DNA of 64,000 bases from Ahaetulla prasina (Eukaryota; Chordata; Lepidosauria; Squamata; Colubridae): the NCBI RefSeq assembly GCF_028640845.1, contig NC_080540.1, positions 167,343,752 through 167,407,751 of the forward strand, in the 5' to 3' direction. Shown one piece after another: positions 1 to 13,308 of the stretch (position 1 is its first letter; the number at the start of each line of letters is the position of its first letter). The position numbers were made by a program, and so were the translations under genes. The notes under the pieces were generated by a model. That model saw nothing but the letters and a program-made list of their open reading frames with translations. It had not been told where the DNA came from and did no database searches.

Positions 1-307
1 TCCAGAAGAGGAAATGGTCATAGTGGCATAACCCAAAGGCATGACTCAACTCACTTCCATCATAAACAACCTGCAGCAGGAGAAAGATATATACACAAGT
101 AGAACATTTAAGACAAGCAATCAACATTTTAAAAATGCATCTTTTCTGACAGCACAGCTACAGGGTCAAAGCAATGGGAGAAGGTTGGGAAAAGAGAGAC
201 GGAGATTATAAATACAGAATATAAAAGAAAAGAAGAGAGATGGGAAGAGTTATCTTGGTCTAGTGATTGGTTTAGCAACATGCTAAAAAGCTGGAGCCTC
301 TTTAGGC

Positions 308-475
308 GTGATAGCCATTTGGGTGACTTTGGGCCAGTCACTCTCAGTCCAACTCACTTTCCAGGATTGTTGATTTGGGGAAAATAGGAGGAGGAAGGTA
401 TGTTAGATATGTTGGCCACCTTGAGTTGTTTATAAGAATAATAAAGGCAGGATTTCAATAAATAAATATTGCGGT
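308..475 (+). mobile_element. tRNA-derived SINE, 3' part
   Basis: The segment GGGTGACTTTGGGCCAGTCA followed by a run such as GGGGAAAATAGGAGGAGGAA and an AATAAATAAATA tail is the body and tail of a common squamate tRNA-SINE. The tRNA-like head is not seen directly upstream. It lies in the LRP1 intron downstream of exon G. Confidence 0.6.
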
Positions 476-675
476 GAAGAAAAACTGCCCCTCAAATAGT
501 CATACCGCTAACCTAAATAGCTAGGTATTCTTGTAGCAGTAATCCTGCTGGAATTATAGTAGTGATGCTAATGCCACATCTGTGATATTTGAGAATTTGT
601 CCACATTTCTATTTTGTCCTTGACACTTGATGACTGTGTGAACACATTCTTGCACTTTTCTCGGCAAGATTTGCC

Positions 676-800
676 TTTGCCTCTTTCCTAGGGCTGAAAG
701 TAAGTGGCCCAAGTCACCCAAGTAGCTTTGTGCCTACAGCAAGACTACAACTTCTAGTTTCTAGCCTGATGCTTTAACCACTACACCAAACTAGCTCTCG
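676..800 (-). mobile_element. tRNA-derived SINE, 5' head fragment
   Basis: Read on the minus strand, this gives TTTGGTGTAGTGGTTAAAGC, an A-box-like tRNA head, followed by a degraded body. The same fragment occurs at 9877-10022 inside a larger divergent intronic duplication, so it was probably copied with its surroundings. Confidence 0.55.
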
Positions 801-1335
801 ATTCACACTATAAACATTGTTCACAAACATCAATAACCGAACTGGATTTCAAAGTGATCTAAAAGCACAGCATCTCCTTCTTGTTGAATAAAAGGCTTAC
901 AAGTTGCCGAAATACCTGCCAAGCATAAATCTACCTGGTAAGTCAAAGCAAAGAGAAATTGTTAATTGTACTTATTAAAAAAAAAAAAGTCTAAAGGCAG
1001 GGCAAATATTGGCCTGAGCAAGTGGGATGTTTCTTGGGACTTAATTGTTTTTGATATATTGGAAATATTTGTACAAGTTTACATAAACCATAAGCCCAAT
1101 GTTTAGCAACTGTGAACAAAACAGCCGGCAAATAAAAATGCAATTAAAAAGTCAGCATGCTTAAACTGTTTACAATTTTCGGATGAATAATTTGGAGGGT
1201 GTGGGGGTGTGGAAGAGCAGGCTGCTTGAGAAAATCGCAGGCACCTGTGCTGTCTTATTTCTCTCCCATCTGAGACCCTTTTTTCCCCCAAAGTCAGCAC
1301 AGCAGAGTTTCCATTGAAGCAGCAACCCCTTCACA
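676..1335 (+). repeat. Divergent intronic duplication, copy 1
   Basis: This segment resembles 9877-10545 in the same orientation. Shared stretches include the run around CACAGCATCTCCTTCTTGTT, the part near GGCCTGAGCAAGTGGGATGT and the part near ACAAAACAGCCGGCAAATAA. Point differences and indels are frequent, so the duplication is old. The copies lie in two different LRP1 introns with exons D to G between them. Confidence 0.8.
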
Positions 1336-1449
1336 GGTGTCAGACGATTATCACCATTCTAAAGATCCTAACAATTGTACATAGTTCAAACCATTTCAAA
1401 GTGTATTCATTGCTCCTCCTCCTCACCTTGAGTACTTCTCATCCTAAAG

Positions 1450-1802
1450 CAGGGGTGTCAAACTCGGTTTCATTAAGGGTCGCATCAGGGTTGTGTTTGA
1501 CCTCAGGGGGGCTTGGTGGGCGTGGCCATGGTAGGCATGGCCAGTTCAACGTCATTCGTGTCAGGTGTGCCTGTGGCGGCCCCAGCACTCTGCCAGAGAA
1601 AACAGGCTCCTGAGCACCATTTTCAGCTGCGACGGCCTCCTGCAATGCTCTGCCAGTGAAAACAGAGCTCAGGAGGGCTGCACGCGGCCTTCCCGAGCTG
1701 TTTTCACTGGCAGAGGCACCACGGGCTGGTCCTTCGTTGTTTTCTGGGCGGCCTCGTGGGCCAGATCTAAGCACCCTGCAGGCCTTGAGTTTGACACCCC
1801 TG
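1450..1802 (+). mobile_element. hAT-type MITE with CAGGGGTGTCAAACTC termini
   Basis: The element starts CAGGGGTGTCAAACTC and ends with the reverse complement GAGTTTGACACCCCTG. It is flanked by TCCTAAAG and CCCTAAAG, a 7-of-8 match to an 8-bp target duplication as expected for hAT transposition. It is 353 bp and GC-rich with no transposase frame, so non-autonomous. An inverted relative lies at 37972-38305. Confidence 0.85.
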
Positions 1803-2032
1803 CCCTAAAGCGAGCGGCTCCAACAATTCAATTGCGTTCAAAGGGATACAGTCATATGAAAAGATACTGAAAGAGCACTGAGAAAAGACATTTTGGTAAC
1901 TGTAAAAATCATTCCATTTGGGTTCAAGCCCGGAGAGAATCAAGCCCAACACTCATAGAAAAACTATTGAGAATGAGAGTGGCAGTAAGAACAACTAGCG
2001 TGAACAGAAATAGAGTCAAAACTAGCACTGAC

Positions 2033-2255
2033 TTTGCGTTCTGTGCCATCCAGCAGGACTGTCTCAATCCGGTCATAGTAGGCATCAACCCAGTACAACA
2101 TCTTAGAGGGAATGTCCAGGCTCAGCCCATTGGGCCACAGCACGGTCTTGGAGGTGATGAAGACACTGCGGTTGGTACCATCCATCCAAGCCTTTTCTAT
2201 CTTTCCTCTTTTACTGTCCTTTGGGTCTTCTTCCCAATCCGTCCAGTACATCCAT
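2033..2255 (-). CDS. LRP1: LRP1 exon G (second beta-propeller)
   Basis: This 223-nt exon encodes [20 protein letters not shown] to [13 protein letters not shown] and ends on a codon boundary at donor GTCAGT; the acceptor is CACTTAG. It contains two YWTD-type motifs (MYWTDW and LYWVDA). EEDPKDS and [15 protein letters not shown] favour LRP1 over LRP1B, whose corresponding segment differs as I recall it. TNRSVF contains an N-x-S sequon not present in the human protein as I remember it. This is the last LRP1 exon in the window. The next one, expected to begin IVYEG, was not found in 1-2032, so that intron extends past the window edge. Confidence 0.95.
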
Positions 2256-3113
2256 CTAAGTGAGAAAAGACAGGAAAGTCAAGGTTTAAATCATTATTCC
2301 TTTATTCACCCATGGATAGCTGTTCGGTGGTCATTTTCTTAAAGAAACAGTACTCTGCATGGATTTAAGTGACCCTCTGCAAATACTTGACCAAGAGAGA
2401 CATTTTACAAAAGAATGAAAGTTCAGTCCCAGGTCAGTTCTTTCACTTGTGGCTTGTTCATAGATTCAGTCTTCAGTTCTTGCTAGTCTGCTTTGCTATA
2501 TCTCCAAGCTATGCATGAAACAGTGGTATCAAAGCCATACAGAAACAAGGATATTCTGTCCATCCTTTGAAACCACTGAACAAGATTTTATTATAAAGAG
2601 AAGATAAAACAATAACATATAGGCAGTGTTCCTCAACTTTATATCTAAACATGGAATACTAATGTATCTTCCAAACACAAGGGAATTCACACTAAATGTT
2701 GCAGAACAAAAAAGTTAACAGTTAATACCATATCATCATCATCATCATCTTGAAATACTTTATTCTCCCCAATGTCTTTGTTTCTGCAAGTCTATTTTCC
2801 TTTCTGGGTAGTATCAAAGCAAAGATCGCTCCTCCACTTATTTCCTTCTTCCATCCAGTGAAGAAGAAGGTGGCTAGCAGCAGATTTAAGAATTTCTTGG
2901 AAGAACTGACTTCCGGGGAAGTAATGGCAGACTTTCTACCCTGGATGAAAGAAGCTGAAGGATGAAAAGAAAAGGTTTTTGAAAGAGCAAAAGGGGGACC
3001 AGAATTTTGATTTTGGAAAGTTAAAAGCTAGGATATAGAGCTAGATAGACTTGAAAGATTTCCTGCAGGTGTTTCAAATTTTATTAAATATATGAGGTTT
3101 TTTTTAAAAACAG

Positions 3114-3466
3114 GGACGTGGTGGCTCAGTGGTTAAGATGCTGAGCTAGTCTATCGAAAGGTCGGCAGTTCAGCAGTTTGAATCCCTAGTGCTGCATAAC
3201 TGAGTGAGCTTCCATTACTTGTCCCAGCTTCTGCCAACCTAGCAGTTCAAAAGCACATAAAAAATGCAAGTAGAAAAATAGGGACCACCTTTGGTGGGAA
3301 GGTAACAGCGTTCCGTGCACCTCTGGAGTTTAGTCATGCCGGCCACATGACCACGGAGACGTCTTCGGACAGTGCTGGCTCTTCGGCATTGAAATGGAGA
3401 TGAGCACTGCCCCCTAGAGTCGGGAATGACTAGCACATATATGCGAGAGGAACCTTTACCTTTACC
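3114..3466 (+). mobile_element. Sauria-type SINE
   Basis: A tRNA-like head (GTGGCTCAGTGGTTAAGATG, then AGTTTGAATCCC as B box) is followed by a body and an ACCTTTACCTTTACC tail. Tails of this kind are known from Sauria SINEs mobilised by Bov-B LINEs. Flanking TATGAGG-T-run and TATGAAAG-T-run sequences look like a decayed target duplication. It lies in the intron between exons F and G. Confidence 0.88.
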
Positions 3467-4306
3467 TATGAAAGTTTTAAAATTAACTGTAAGAAATCCT
3501 CTCATGGAAAAGTTTTGCTGATAGGAAAATAAACATACAGTAAGAGGGGACTTTGGAGACTAACCAGAGAGAACTAAGGATTACAATTAAAGGAGAAGGG
3601 GCTCAATAATACAATGCAGCAACACTATTTGGTTATAGAAGGAATTAAGGCTGTTTGGGAACTATATACTCAGAAATCACTTACAAGATTGTCTGATATA
3701 TAAAGAGGGGTTTAGAAGAAAATATAGAAGAATAGTAGGTGGTTTTTTTACTGGGTAAGAGAGAAGCTGATTTGAATGTGGATTTCAAAATAGATTTTAG
3801 AAAGCCAAATTACAAGAGTGATATGGAAAAGGATGTCACAATGGATTTACATTTGGAACCGGCTAATGTCTTAATAACTAAAGAAATAATAAATTGGAAG
3901 AATTATTTGGAAAATCTTCTTATCTTGGATTTACAAAGAGGACGTGTTAAGCTACTGAAGTTGTTTCTGAAAGGAGACAAAGAGAAAATGAGAAGAAATC
4001 AACTGGTGGGAAATTATTTGATATGATTAAAGATCAAGCTTAAAAAAAATCAATGAAAGAAATATAAAATGAAACTTATTTGACCAAGGTTAAATATGCA
4101 TGTGGTAGTTTCTGGTAGCAATTAATGGAATTTATGTTTGACCAATCTCTTGATAAATGGGGAGAGATTTTTGTTGTTTTTGTTTCATGTCTTAAAAGAT
4201 AGTGATCACTTGAAATACAAAATGGATTTAACTAAGGTTAAATACACACATACATACACCAACATAAACACACAGAGTATTTCTGCTAGTTTTTAATAGG
4301 CATTTG

Positions 4307-4388
4307 GGGCCATATACTGACTCTGTAAACCGCTTAGAGTGGGCTGTAAAGCACTGTGAAGCGGTATATAAGTCTGCTGCTGCTATTT
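4307..4388 (+). mobile_element. SINE 3' fragment (CCGCTTAGAG family)
   Basis: GTAAACCGCTTAGAGTGGGC, GCACTGTGAAGCGGTATATAAGTC and a GCTGCTGCTATT tail match the 3' half of the SINE at 13584-13808. The 5' part is missing. Confidence 0.6.
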
Positions 4389-4500
4389 ATAGTTTGATTA
4401 TTAAGGGATGAAATACGGGAAGATGTTTTTTAATTGAAATATTAGTGAAGATGTTAAGTTACTAAATTCTTTATACTGGTCTTGGAGGAAGGGAGTAGTC

Positions 4501-4588
<88 letters not shown>

Positions 4589-4592
4589 AGAT
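4501..4592. repeat. (GATA)n then (GATAA)n microsatellite
   Basis: About 16 units of GATA are followed by about six units of ATAAG. It lies in the intron between LRP1 exons F and G. GATA arrays are common in snakes, often seeded by CR1-L3 tails, but no LINE body is visible at this copy. Confidence 0.97.
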
Positions 4593-5302
4593 ATATATTT
4601 CTTAATTTGTTTTTGTAATTTCAACTTCTCTTTTTCTTTTAATCTCTGTATCTGTAAACTTTCATAACATTATTTTTTTTTAAAAAGAATTTCCTAAAAG
4701 AATTATAATGACAGACGTCGTTCCCATGAGATTTGAGATCTGCACAGCCCCAACCTTGCCTGCTTGCTATAAGAGAGATGGATTTTTTTCTGACAAGGGG
4801 AGATTTAGATCAGAAAAACATGCACACCCATTTAGCAATCTTCCACAGATGCATTTAATTATAAAGAAAATAAAGTTATGGGAGATCAAACATGGGCTTC
4901 CCAGCATAATGTAGTAATGTGGTCCTAAATTACCTTCCTGTCTTCTACCCCATTTTTCTTGTCACTGTTATGTACTGCCTATACAGTCATATAATTGAAT
5001 GATTTAGACCTTTTCCAAGCTTATGTTAAGGCACACATAAAAGTGTAAATTATAAAGATTACAGCAACATAAAAACCTCTGGAGACAGAATTCCATTACA
5101 GGAAGAATGAGGATAAAAATGTCATACATGAATATTAGAAAGCTGAAAAGTAAGAGCAATGGAAATCTGCATAATAGATGCCTTGCTTGCTGGTGGTTTG
5201 CTTGACATCTGTAGAATTCACTATTCCTATAGGCACATTCTGCTCCATTTCCCTAAGCAGGTTTCCTGATCTCCTTAGGATCCACTGCCAGCAGAGACCC
5301 AC

Positions 5303-5483
5303 CCGTTCAAGGGATCCACCACAATGGCTCGTGGGTGAATCATCCTTTCTTCAATGAGTGTCTTCCTGGTCTGAGCAGCTTTTTCCAGCCGGGCAACGCT
5401 GATGGTTTTCTTGGGTCCATCATCAGTCCAGTAGAGATTGTTCCCCATCCAGTCCACAGCAATGCCTTCAACGTTATGAATGC
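5303..5483 (-). CDS. LRP1: LRP1 exon F (second beta-propeller)
   Basis: This 181-nt exon encodes [20 protein letters not shown] through [20 protein letters not shown] to [11 protein letters not shown] plus two G bases. LYWTDD is a classic YWTD motif. The acceptor is CTTCCAG. The correct donor is GTGGGT after AAC GG: this leaves a split Gly codon completed by the first A of exon G and restores the family sequence NGWMYWTDW. Reading on through the donor gives a spurious VSAGSGS tail. The next intron is 3.0 kb and holds a Sauria-type SINE and a (GATA)n microsatellite. Confidence 0.95.
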
Positions 5484-5865
5484 CTGGAAGAAGATAAAGT
5501 GAGAAATGTGCTGAACATGATCAAACCACGCAGATGAGGATGTGCCTCTAAAGGTTGAACGCAACATGATAATACAAGCAGAGCTATGTGCTTTGTTATA
5601 CGATCGCTACTGAAATTGACAAGGCATGACAGACACACTCATAACACCTGATTATCTGTTTTAAAAGAGTCAGAGATTCAGTGGCAGAAATCAGTCTTTA
5701 GGTTTATACCTACCAACATTACAAGGCGTCTAAGAAGGATTTAGAAAAAATAGTTGAAGCTACACAAGGCAATTCTTTTTGGTACAGTGACCGGCTTATA
5801 TTGAGAATAAAAGTTATGTCCCCCAAATCCAAATTTACATATCAAACCCTATTCCCTCCATTCTA

Positions 5866-6621
<756 letters not shown>

Positions 6622-6981
6622 CTATCCAAACTCTCTCTCAAAAAAAGCAAGATGTCGCAATGATAAGTATAAAACAAAAAGAACCACAGGAAGATAAGCC
6701 ATAAAAAGAATGGCAATGACAAGAGGACAACCCATGCAGGAAGCCTTTCTGAGACACTCTGCTTTACAAACTCTTCTTTTCAACAAAAATCAGGTGCTCA
6801 ACCTGGACCTGAGGCAATGGAGGCCTCCTCCTCCTCCTCCTCCTTTTTCTCTCAGCCACTGATATTCAGTCGTATAGTACTATCTCTGAATCTGGAGGCT
6901 GCAGAAAGCAATGTGACTAGTAACCAGAACGAAAAGAGGCAGTGGCAGATATAGTTAGCCTTCCTCTTCTAGAGAGGACTA

Positions 6982-7377
6982 CAGGTAGTCCTCAACTTGC
7001 AACTTTCATTTTGCATGACCATTCAAAGTTACGACGACACTGAAAAAAGCGACGTAGGATCATTTTTCACACAACTGTTTTGCAGCATCCCCATAGTCAT
7101 GTGATCAAAATTTGGGCACTTGGCAACTGGCTCGTATTTATGATGGCGGGCAGTGTCCCAGGGTCATGTGATCATCTTTTGTGACCTTCTGACAAGCAAA
7201 GTCAATGGGGAAGCCAGATTCACTTTACAACCATGTTACTAACTTAACACCTGCAGTGATTCACTTAACAACTGTGGCAAGGAAAGTCGTAAAATGGGTC
7301 AAAACTCACTGAATAGTTGTCTCGCTTAGCAACAGAAATTTTGGGTTCAACTGTGTTCAAAACTCAAAGACTACCTG
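6982..7377 (+). mobile_element. Mariner-like MITE (CAGGTAGTCCTC termini, TA target)
   Basis: It starts CAGGTAGTCCTCAACTTGCA and ends GACTACCTG, with TA on both sides, the target duplication typical of Tc1/mariner elements. It is 396 bp with no coding capacity. Relatives in this window lie at 31551, 33534-33910, 38909-40120, 51429-52920 and 63106-63492. The superfamily assignment rests on the TA flanks. Confidence 0.8.
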
Positions 7378-7839
7378 TACTGTATCAGAAAATTTGAATT
7401 TATTTGAAAACAAAGAATTCAGATAATCGGTTCTAGAAAACACAGATAATAAATAAAAAAGGTAGTATTTCCTATATTCTAAGTCCCGAAACAGTTATCT
7501 GGGGGAGAAACACCCCACCCCATCCCATAGTTCATCTTTCTTGTTTCAGTTTGTGACATATTTTATCGTCAAGTTGATAGACTGCAATTCACCTCATCAC
7601 CGGGAGATCCTGGCTATTGTTTCCTGGGATTCTGTTGTTGCTCACATTAAAATAATTGTAACAGCAAGAATATTATTATCATTTAAATTCGAGACATAGA
7701 GAGTAATTTGGCATGATGTGTAAAGTCATAGACTCAGTTGGAATTAAATATTCTGATTGCAATATTTGGAACGCTCTAGTTACATTTTGAGAATTATTAT
7801 CAGTAAAAAAAGGAAGTCAGGGGGATCAAAAGAGCTATA

Positions 7840-8195
7840 AAAGGTAAAGGTTTCCCTTACACATACGTGCTAGTCGTTCCTGACTCTAGGGGGCGGTGCT
7901 CATCTCCGTTTCAAAGCTGAACAGCCAGTGCTGTCCAAAGACATCTCCGTGGTCATGTGGCCGGCATGACTCAACACCAAAGGCGCACGGAACGCTGTTA
8001 CCTTCCCACCAAAGGTGGTCCCTATTTTTTCTACTTGCATTTTTACGTGCTTTCAAAACTGCTAGGTTGGCAGAAGCTGGGACAAGTAATGGGAGCTCAC
8101 CCTGTTACACGGCAGCACTAGGAATTCGAACCCCCGAACTGCCAACCTTTCGATCAACAAGCTCAACGTCCTAACCCCTGAGCCACTGTGTCCCT
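7840..8195 (-). mobile_element. Sauria-type SINE with perfect 14-bp target duplication
   Basis: On the minus strand a tRNA-like head (GTGGCTCAGGGGTTAGGACG) leads to a body close to the copy at 3114-3466 and an ACCTTTACCTTT tail. The duplicated target TCAAAAGAGCTATA is exact at 7826-7839 and 8196-8209, so the insertion is complete and fairly recent. It lies in the intron between exons D and E. Confidence 0.95.
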
Positions 8196-8877
8196 TCAAA
8201 AGAGCTATAGACATGGTTATATTTCCAATGATTTTGGAAATGTCTACAGCAACACTAGTAAGAAATACAGATTTGCCCAATTATTTCTTTGAACAAAAAC
8301 TCACCATTTATAACAACTTCACAGAGATTGGGGCTACTGTGTAGCTAGATTGGAATGGCCAAAAAAATAACAATTATAAGTCCCTTGTATGAAAATACCC
8401 CAAACTAAGTGAGTAGAGAACTAAGGCCACAGAATCACACACAAATGTATTTTTGCAATCTGGAATTTATTAAAAACTTTAGATTGATTGAAAAAAAATA
8501 TTTGAACCAAGTCAAAACATGAAATTTTAATATACTAGTGGCCAGAATAGCTCAATATCCTTTGTCTTTGCTTTGCTGTTTTGGTTATGGCTTGGGGGAA
8601 GGGGTGGGCGGGGAGGGGAGGGGGATATAAATTTTCCTACATTCAATCTTCCCAAATTGTTTCTCAATTTATACTGGGGTAATGGGGGTGTGGGTGGGGA
8701 ATCTCTTCCCCTAGAGAGGACATTGTTGCTGTGGTAGAAATCGTTATTACCACTCCAGTGGTATCTGAATTCAAGTTTTTAATGAATAGGCCTTCATGAA
8801 AATACTACTGTACAGAGTCTCATTCATAGTATGTGGGTGTGATTTTCCTTCTACAACTCAATATATACTATTGTGAC

Positions 8878-8921
8878 AAAATAAATAAATTAAATTAAAT
8901 TAAATTAATTAATTAATTAAG
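8878..8921. repeat. AT-rich simple repeat (TAAAT/TTAA)
   Basis: Runs of ATAAATAAATTAAATTAAAT followed by TTAATTAATTAA; no associated element recognised. Confidence 0.8.
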
Positions 8922-9438
8922 TCTCCTCTGAAGTGCATGAATCTTCAGTATTGTGTTTTCTTTTTGTTTCAATCCCTACTCTTCTCCACTCCCCAACCCT
9001 TGGTTGAGAAAATCCTTCCCTTCTTCTTTGGATCGACTCCAGCTCTTTGTTCTATAGCCACTTACCACTGATTTCTTCTGTCCCTTTTCCACACTGAAAA
9101 ATAGAGATGGGAACCTGGGAGAAGAGGACCCCTCAAGTAAAGTAACTCTCTTGTCTGCTGATGACAACTGCTGTGTTTGCAAAACACCCTTTAGTAATTC
9201 AGATAACATTTTAAGTTATCTTTCAGTTGGGATCATTTTACACTCCTTCCCCAAAAATTTAAAATCCATTTTATTTTTGTTCAACATTTTTCTTTTCTTT
9301 TCTTACTGCTCTGATGACAATTTAAAGCAAGATGCCAAGGAAAATTTCCCACTCAAACGGAGAGATTAAGACAGATTCCTCTTCGGCTCAAGCCGTCTCC
9401 CAACCGCAGCATGCTCTCACTCACAACGCGCAACTCAC

Positions 9439-9582
9439 TTTTGCAGGACTTCCCATCACTGCCGAGGCTGAATCCTGAACGGCATCGACAGGTCCGCGTC
9501 TTGTGACTGTTTCCAAGGAGACAGATGTCAGAACAGCCACCTGGTTTTCCAAACTGGTCCACTTCACAGGCATGACTCCTCA
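9439..9582 (-). CDS. LRP1: LRP1 exon D (EGF-like module between propellers 1 and 2)
   Basis: This 144-nt exon encodes [20 protein letters not shown] and continues to [10 protein letters not shown], with split codons at both ends. Six cysteines in the order HAC, GGC, DIC, RTC, CRC and KSC form one EGF-like module. Such modules connect successive beta-propellers and are thought to help acid-dependent ligand release in this receptor family. The acceptor is ATTATTAG and the donor GTGAGT. The last A joins AG from exon E to give Lys. The upstream intron is about 6 kb and holds a perfect 84-bp inverted repeat. The downstream intron is 3.3 kb and ends in a long polypyrimidine tract. Confidence 0.95.
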
Positions 9583-9876
9583 CTAATAATAAAGAATTCC
9601 CCCCCGTCAGTTCATGTCAACAGGTATTTATTTCAGTTTTATTCTGTTGTGATATTTAAGATTGACAATGAGTAACAGGGGCATGTAGAGACATCCTTCA
9701 TGGTTATACCGTAATTATGCAACAGTAGAGAACTAATGCCTAGAGCTGAATTGTTGGAGATACTCTAGGACAAAGTCAACAGCTGTGTGCATTTTAATTT
9801 ATACATCTATTCATACTATGTTTTATTTATTTAGCATCTTCAAGTCAGTGTTGACTCCTAGCGACTGTTTGCTTGG

Positions 9877-10545
9877 CAAGATTTTTCAGAACTGGCTTGC
9901 CTTGCTTGCTTCCTAGGGCCGAGAGTGATTGACCCAAAGTTTGGCTTTATGCCAAAGGCAAGATTACAATTCATAAGTCTCCTGGTTTTCTAGCCTGATG
10001 CTTTAACCACTAGACCAAACTCAAATAATGTACCTTGTTCACAAATAACTCCGAGTTCCTGATTTCAAGGGGAATAATAATCACAGCATCTCCTTCTTGT
10101 TAAATAAAAGGCTTACAAGTTGCTGAAATATCTACTCAGCATACATCTATCTGGTATTTCAGAGCAAAGAGAAATCATGTTCTTGTGGGGGTGGGAGTCT
10201 AAAGGCAAGGTAAATATTGGCCTGAGCAAGTGGGATGTTTCTTGGGACTTATTTGTTTTGGATACATTGGAAATATTTGTACACGTTTACATAAACCATA
10301 AGCTCAGTGTTTAGAAACTGTGAACAAAACAGCCGGCAAATAAACGTGCAATTAAAAAGTCAGCAAGCTTAAATTGTTTACGATTTTAGGATGAATAATT
10401 TGGGAGGGGGAGGGGTGTGTGTAGAAGAGCAGGCTGCTTGAGAAAATCGCAGGCATTTGTGCTGCCTTCTTTCCCTCCCATTTGTGTCTTTTTTTCCCAA
10501 TGTCAGCACAGTTGAGTTGCCAATAAAGCAGCAATTCTGATACAG
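9877..10545 (+). repeat. Divergent intronic duplication, copy 2
   Basis: Counterpart of 676-1335. It includes the minus-strand SINE head at 9877-10022 and the following 500 bp. It lies in the intron between exons C and D. It could also be a dispersed family with only two members here; a genome-wide count would separate these options. Confidence 0.8.
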
Positions 10546-10682
10546 GTGTCGGAGGAGATACCTCTTTTCGAGCTCTGCAGTCATAAGCAAATTGAGTACA
10601 GCAGCCAAAAGAAAGAGGGTGTTTTCCCTTCAGAGACAGGGGATAGTCCAAAAAAGTGAAGTATAGAAGTCCAGTAAGACAA

Positions 10683-10719
10683 AACACAATGCAAAACAAC
10701 AACAACAACAACAACAACC
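10683..10719. repeat. (AAC)n microsatellite
   Basis: About eight to nine AAC units in the intron between exons C and D. Confidence 0.9.
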
Positions 10720-10904
10720 CTCAAGACCTCAACATATTGACCACTGACCAAAAAAGAGGAAGAATTTCAGAGAGGAGACTTAGGACTGAATAGGCTTAAG
10801 AAAGAAATGTTGAGGCATACTAGTAATAGTATAAAGCACAATGTAATTGTAATATAATATAGGTTATTGAATAGTAATATCATAGATTATTGTATAGAAT
10901 AGGA

Positions 10905-11030
10905 GAAAGGTGGGCAATTATTTTTTCTGAGGAGCCACATGAGGAACTGGCTACCACCGTCACAGACCTGGTAGGGACAAAGGGACAGCTGTGGCCCCCG
11001 GGCCATAAAATGCACAGGTCTGGTATAGAT
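10905..11030 (+). mobile_element. Degenerate hAT-like MITE
   Basis: AAGGTGGGCAATTATTTTTT at one end and GGGCCATAAAATGCACAGGTCTG at the other resemble eroded CAGGGGTGGGCAA-type hAT termini around a GC-rich core. No clear target duplication remains. Confidence 0.45.
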
Positions 11031-12293
11031 TATACAATTAGAGTTGATTCTTCTCTTTCTCTTTTTCTAGAAGTAGTGCTAGAAGTACCACAGAGTGTGG
11101 GGCCATGCCAAGGTTTAAGGGTTACGATGAAATTCTCGCAAGGCATGAAAGCAAGCTGAATTTCAGCTTTATTTCACAAAATGTATTTTCAATATCATAG
11201 GCGTTTTAAAGAAATTGGAACACCTGCCTTGTTCCTTGTGGCTTAATGTCCTTCTTTGCAGCTGGGATTACAGAAATAAAGTTGATGAATGAAGTGGTTT
11301 AGTCTAGAGTCAACCAGTTATGAAGAGGGTTGAAGCCAACAAATGGCCTAATTTAGTTGGTATGAATGTTAGCACGCCTTCTTCAAGGATTGCGCGAAGA
11401 GGAACACCAACACACTCTTTCAGAAAGAGGTTTTGAGATTCATCAACATAATTCTTTTAGGTTGAATTTGCATAGATGATCAGTAGATGTTTTTACTGGT
11501 ACTGCTTAAAGTTAATTTCACATCATTGTATTGTTTTTATTTTAGGGGAAGTCTAAAATATGGTTAATATCTAGACACCCTTCGTATTTGAGAATATCAG
11601 AGAAGGATACCTAACAGATGGAGATGATGTGGAATCAGTAGAAAACCAATAGTTATTAACCAATGGTTAATCCCTCTGGCCCAAATGACGAAATTTATTT
11701 CAGAAAATATTTACTGCTTACCCAACAAATGAAACAGCAACCCAAGCACCAACTGATGGAACATGGGTGTGGACTTTAATGCAAGAGGCTTGAACTTTTC
11801 TTTTTGTGTTTCTAGAGAACGTTGAAGAATCAGCTCATCATAGTTACACCCCATTTTTCAGGTTGGTTATTTATAAAATATATCTATTGCTTCAAACTGA
11901 AGAGATTCTATGCAGCATATATAAAGATTAACAGTCAAATGATACCACTACAGATTACAGGACAATAAAATATCATCCGTAGACATCATTAACAATCTTA
12001 ACCAAGATGCCTTTGGGACCACAAAGCGGATAATTAAAAAGAATTTGACACTTCGAGCAATAACCCAATCGCTCACACAGTGTCCATGAAGGAGAGAACC
12101 TGCGTCATGGAACAGTCACTTTATTATAGTACCACTAAGTACTGAGAAGTCTCATTTTACAATAAATAAAAAACCTGCTCTAAGAGAGGGTATTTGAGTC
12201 TCTAAGAATCCTCTGACTAGAAGTTACAAACTAAAATATAGATGAATAAAGGTTGTAAGTGGTGCAATATACTGTTTCAGGTAAATAAAGGAT

Positions 12294-12377
12294 CTGCCTT
12301 ACCAGCTTTAGTCCTTACATTTTCTAGGAATCATGTGAAGAAAAGTGGAACAATAATCAGAATAAACCTGCATTTAA
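12294..12377 (+). repeat. Perfect 84-bp inverted repeat, left arm
   Basis: Starts CTGCCTTACCAGCTTTAGTC and ends CCTGCATTTAA. Its exact reverse complement lies at 13309-13392, with 931 bp between. It does not resemble the termini of any transposon family I recognise. In the LRP1 pre-mRNA the arms could pair into an 84-bp duplex. Confidence 0.95.
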
Positions 12378-13308
12378 AAGTATTGAAGATGAAAGCTGAG
12401 CTTCTGCCACTAAGGAATAGTACACAGTAGAAATGTAGTGCATTTTTTTCGTTATTAACAAACAAAGAAATAACTGACACAGTTAAGATGTGTGGTGCAC
12501 AATTTGGTATGTAAGTGTTTTTTAAAAATGCATTTGCTTTCTGACATTGAAAGTGTTTGTATAGGTAAACATGATTATTGCCATACTGCATAAATGCTGA
12601 GTATGAAAGAATATGACTGATAGCCCCTTATGGCAGTAGAGATATTGGGACCAGAAATTCCTGGTTTGTTCCTCACTTTCTTAATCATGATCTGAAAGGG
12701 GAAATTCATAGAAAAATATGAATAAATCCCTTAGTTCTAAGCCTCACATCATGTAGAAAACATGATATTTGCATATATCAGAGCATCTCAAAAAACAGAA
12801 GTTTCCATATACTTTTGGTGTGCAATATGTTTCTTTGATTCACCTACTAGGTTGAAGTACATAATAAGTTATCTTGGTTCACCTGCAATGAATATGTTTC
12901 TCAAACTTAAATACCTAGAAGATGAGTTGTTCGAATATGGTCAAATAATTCTTGCAGTGGTCTGACAGTGAACTTTCTAGTTCCAGAGATTTGGTTCCAG
13001 AAAGTTGCCAAACCACCCCAAGATCAGATAGACTGGCATGTTCTGCAGGATGAACACAATGTTCTTCCTGGAATTTTCTGCAAAGTTTTCTCCCCAGAAT
13101 GGAACAATTTCCACATGCCTACAAAATCCTCACAAAGCTCAGCTCCCATCGAACCTATAGAAGAATGATGCAAAAGTAGCCTTTCAAAATCCCAGTTAAG
13201 CAGCAGCAGTCCCCAAAAATATTTGTTGCAACACTAACTACTTAAGAGTTTCCTTAAAGGCAGCAAGAAAAATAAAGAGACTTGCTATCTTAAATATTAA
13301 TAGATTTA

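Noticed and set aside
3114..3190. tRNA gene
   Set aside because: A- and B-box-like sequences belong to a SINE head with a body and ACCTTT tail; no intact cloverleaf.
5275..5310. Exon F extending to the VSAGSGS end
   Set aside because: The GTGGGT donor after AAC GG restores NGWMYWTDW with exon G, so the tail is intron.
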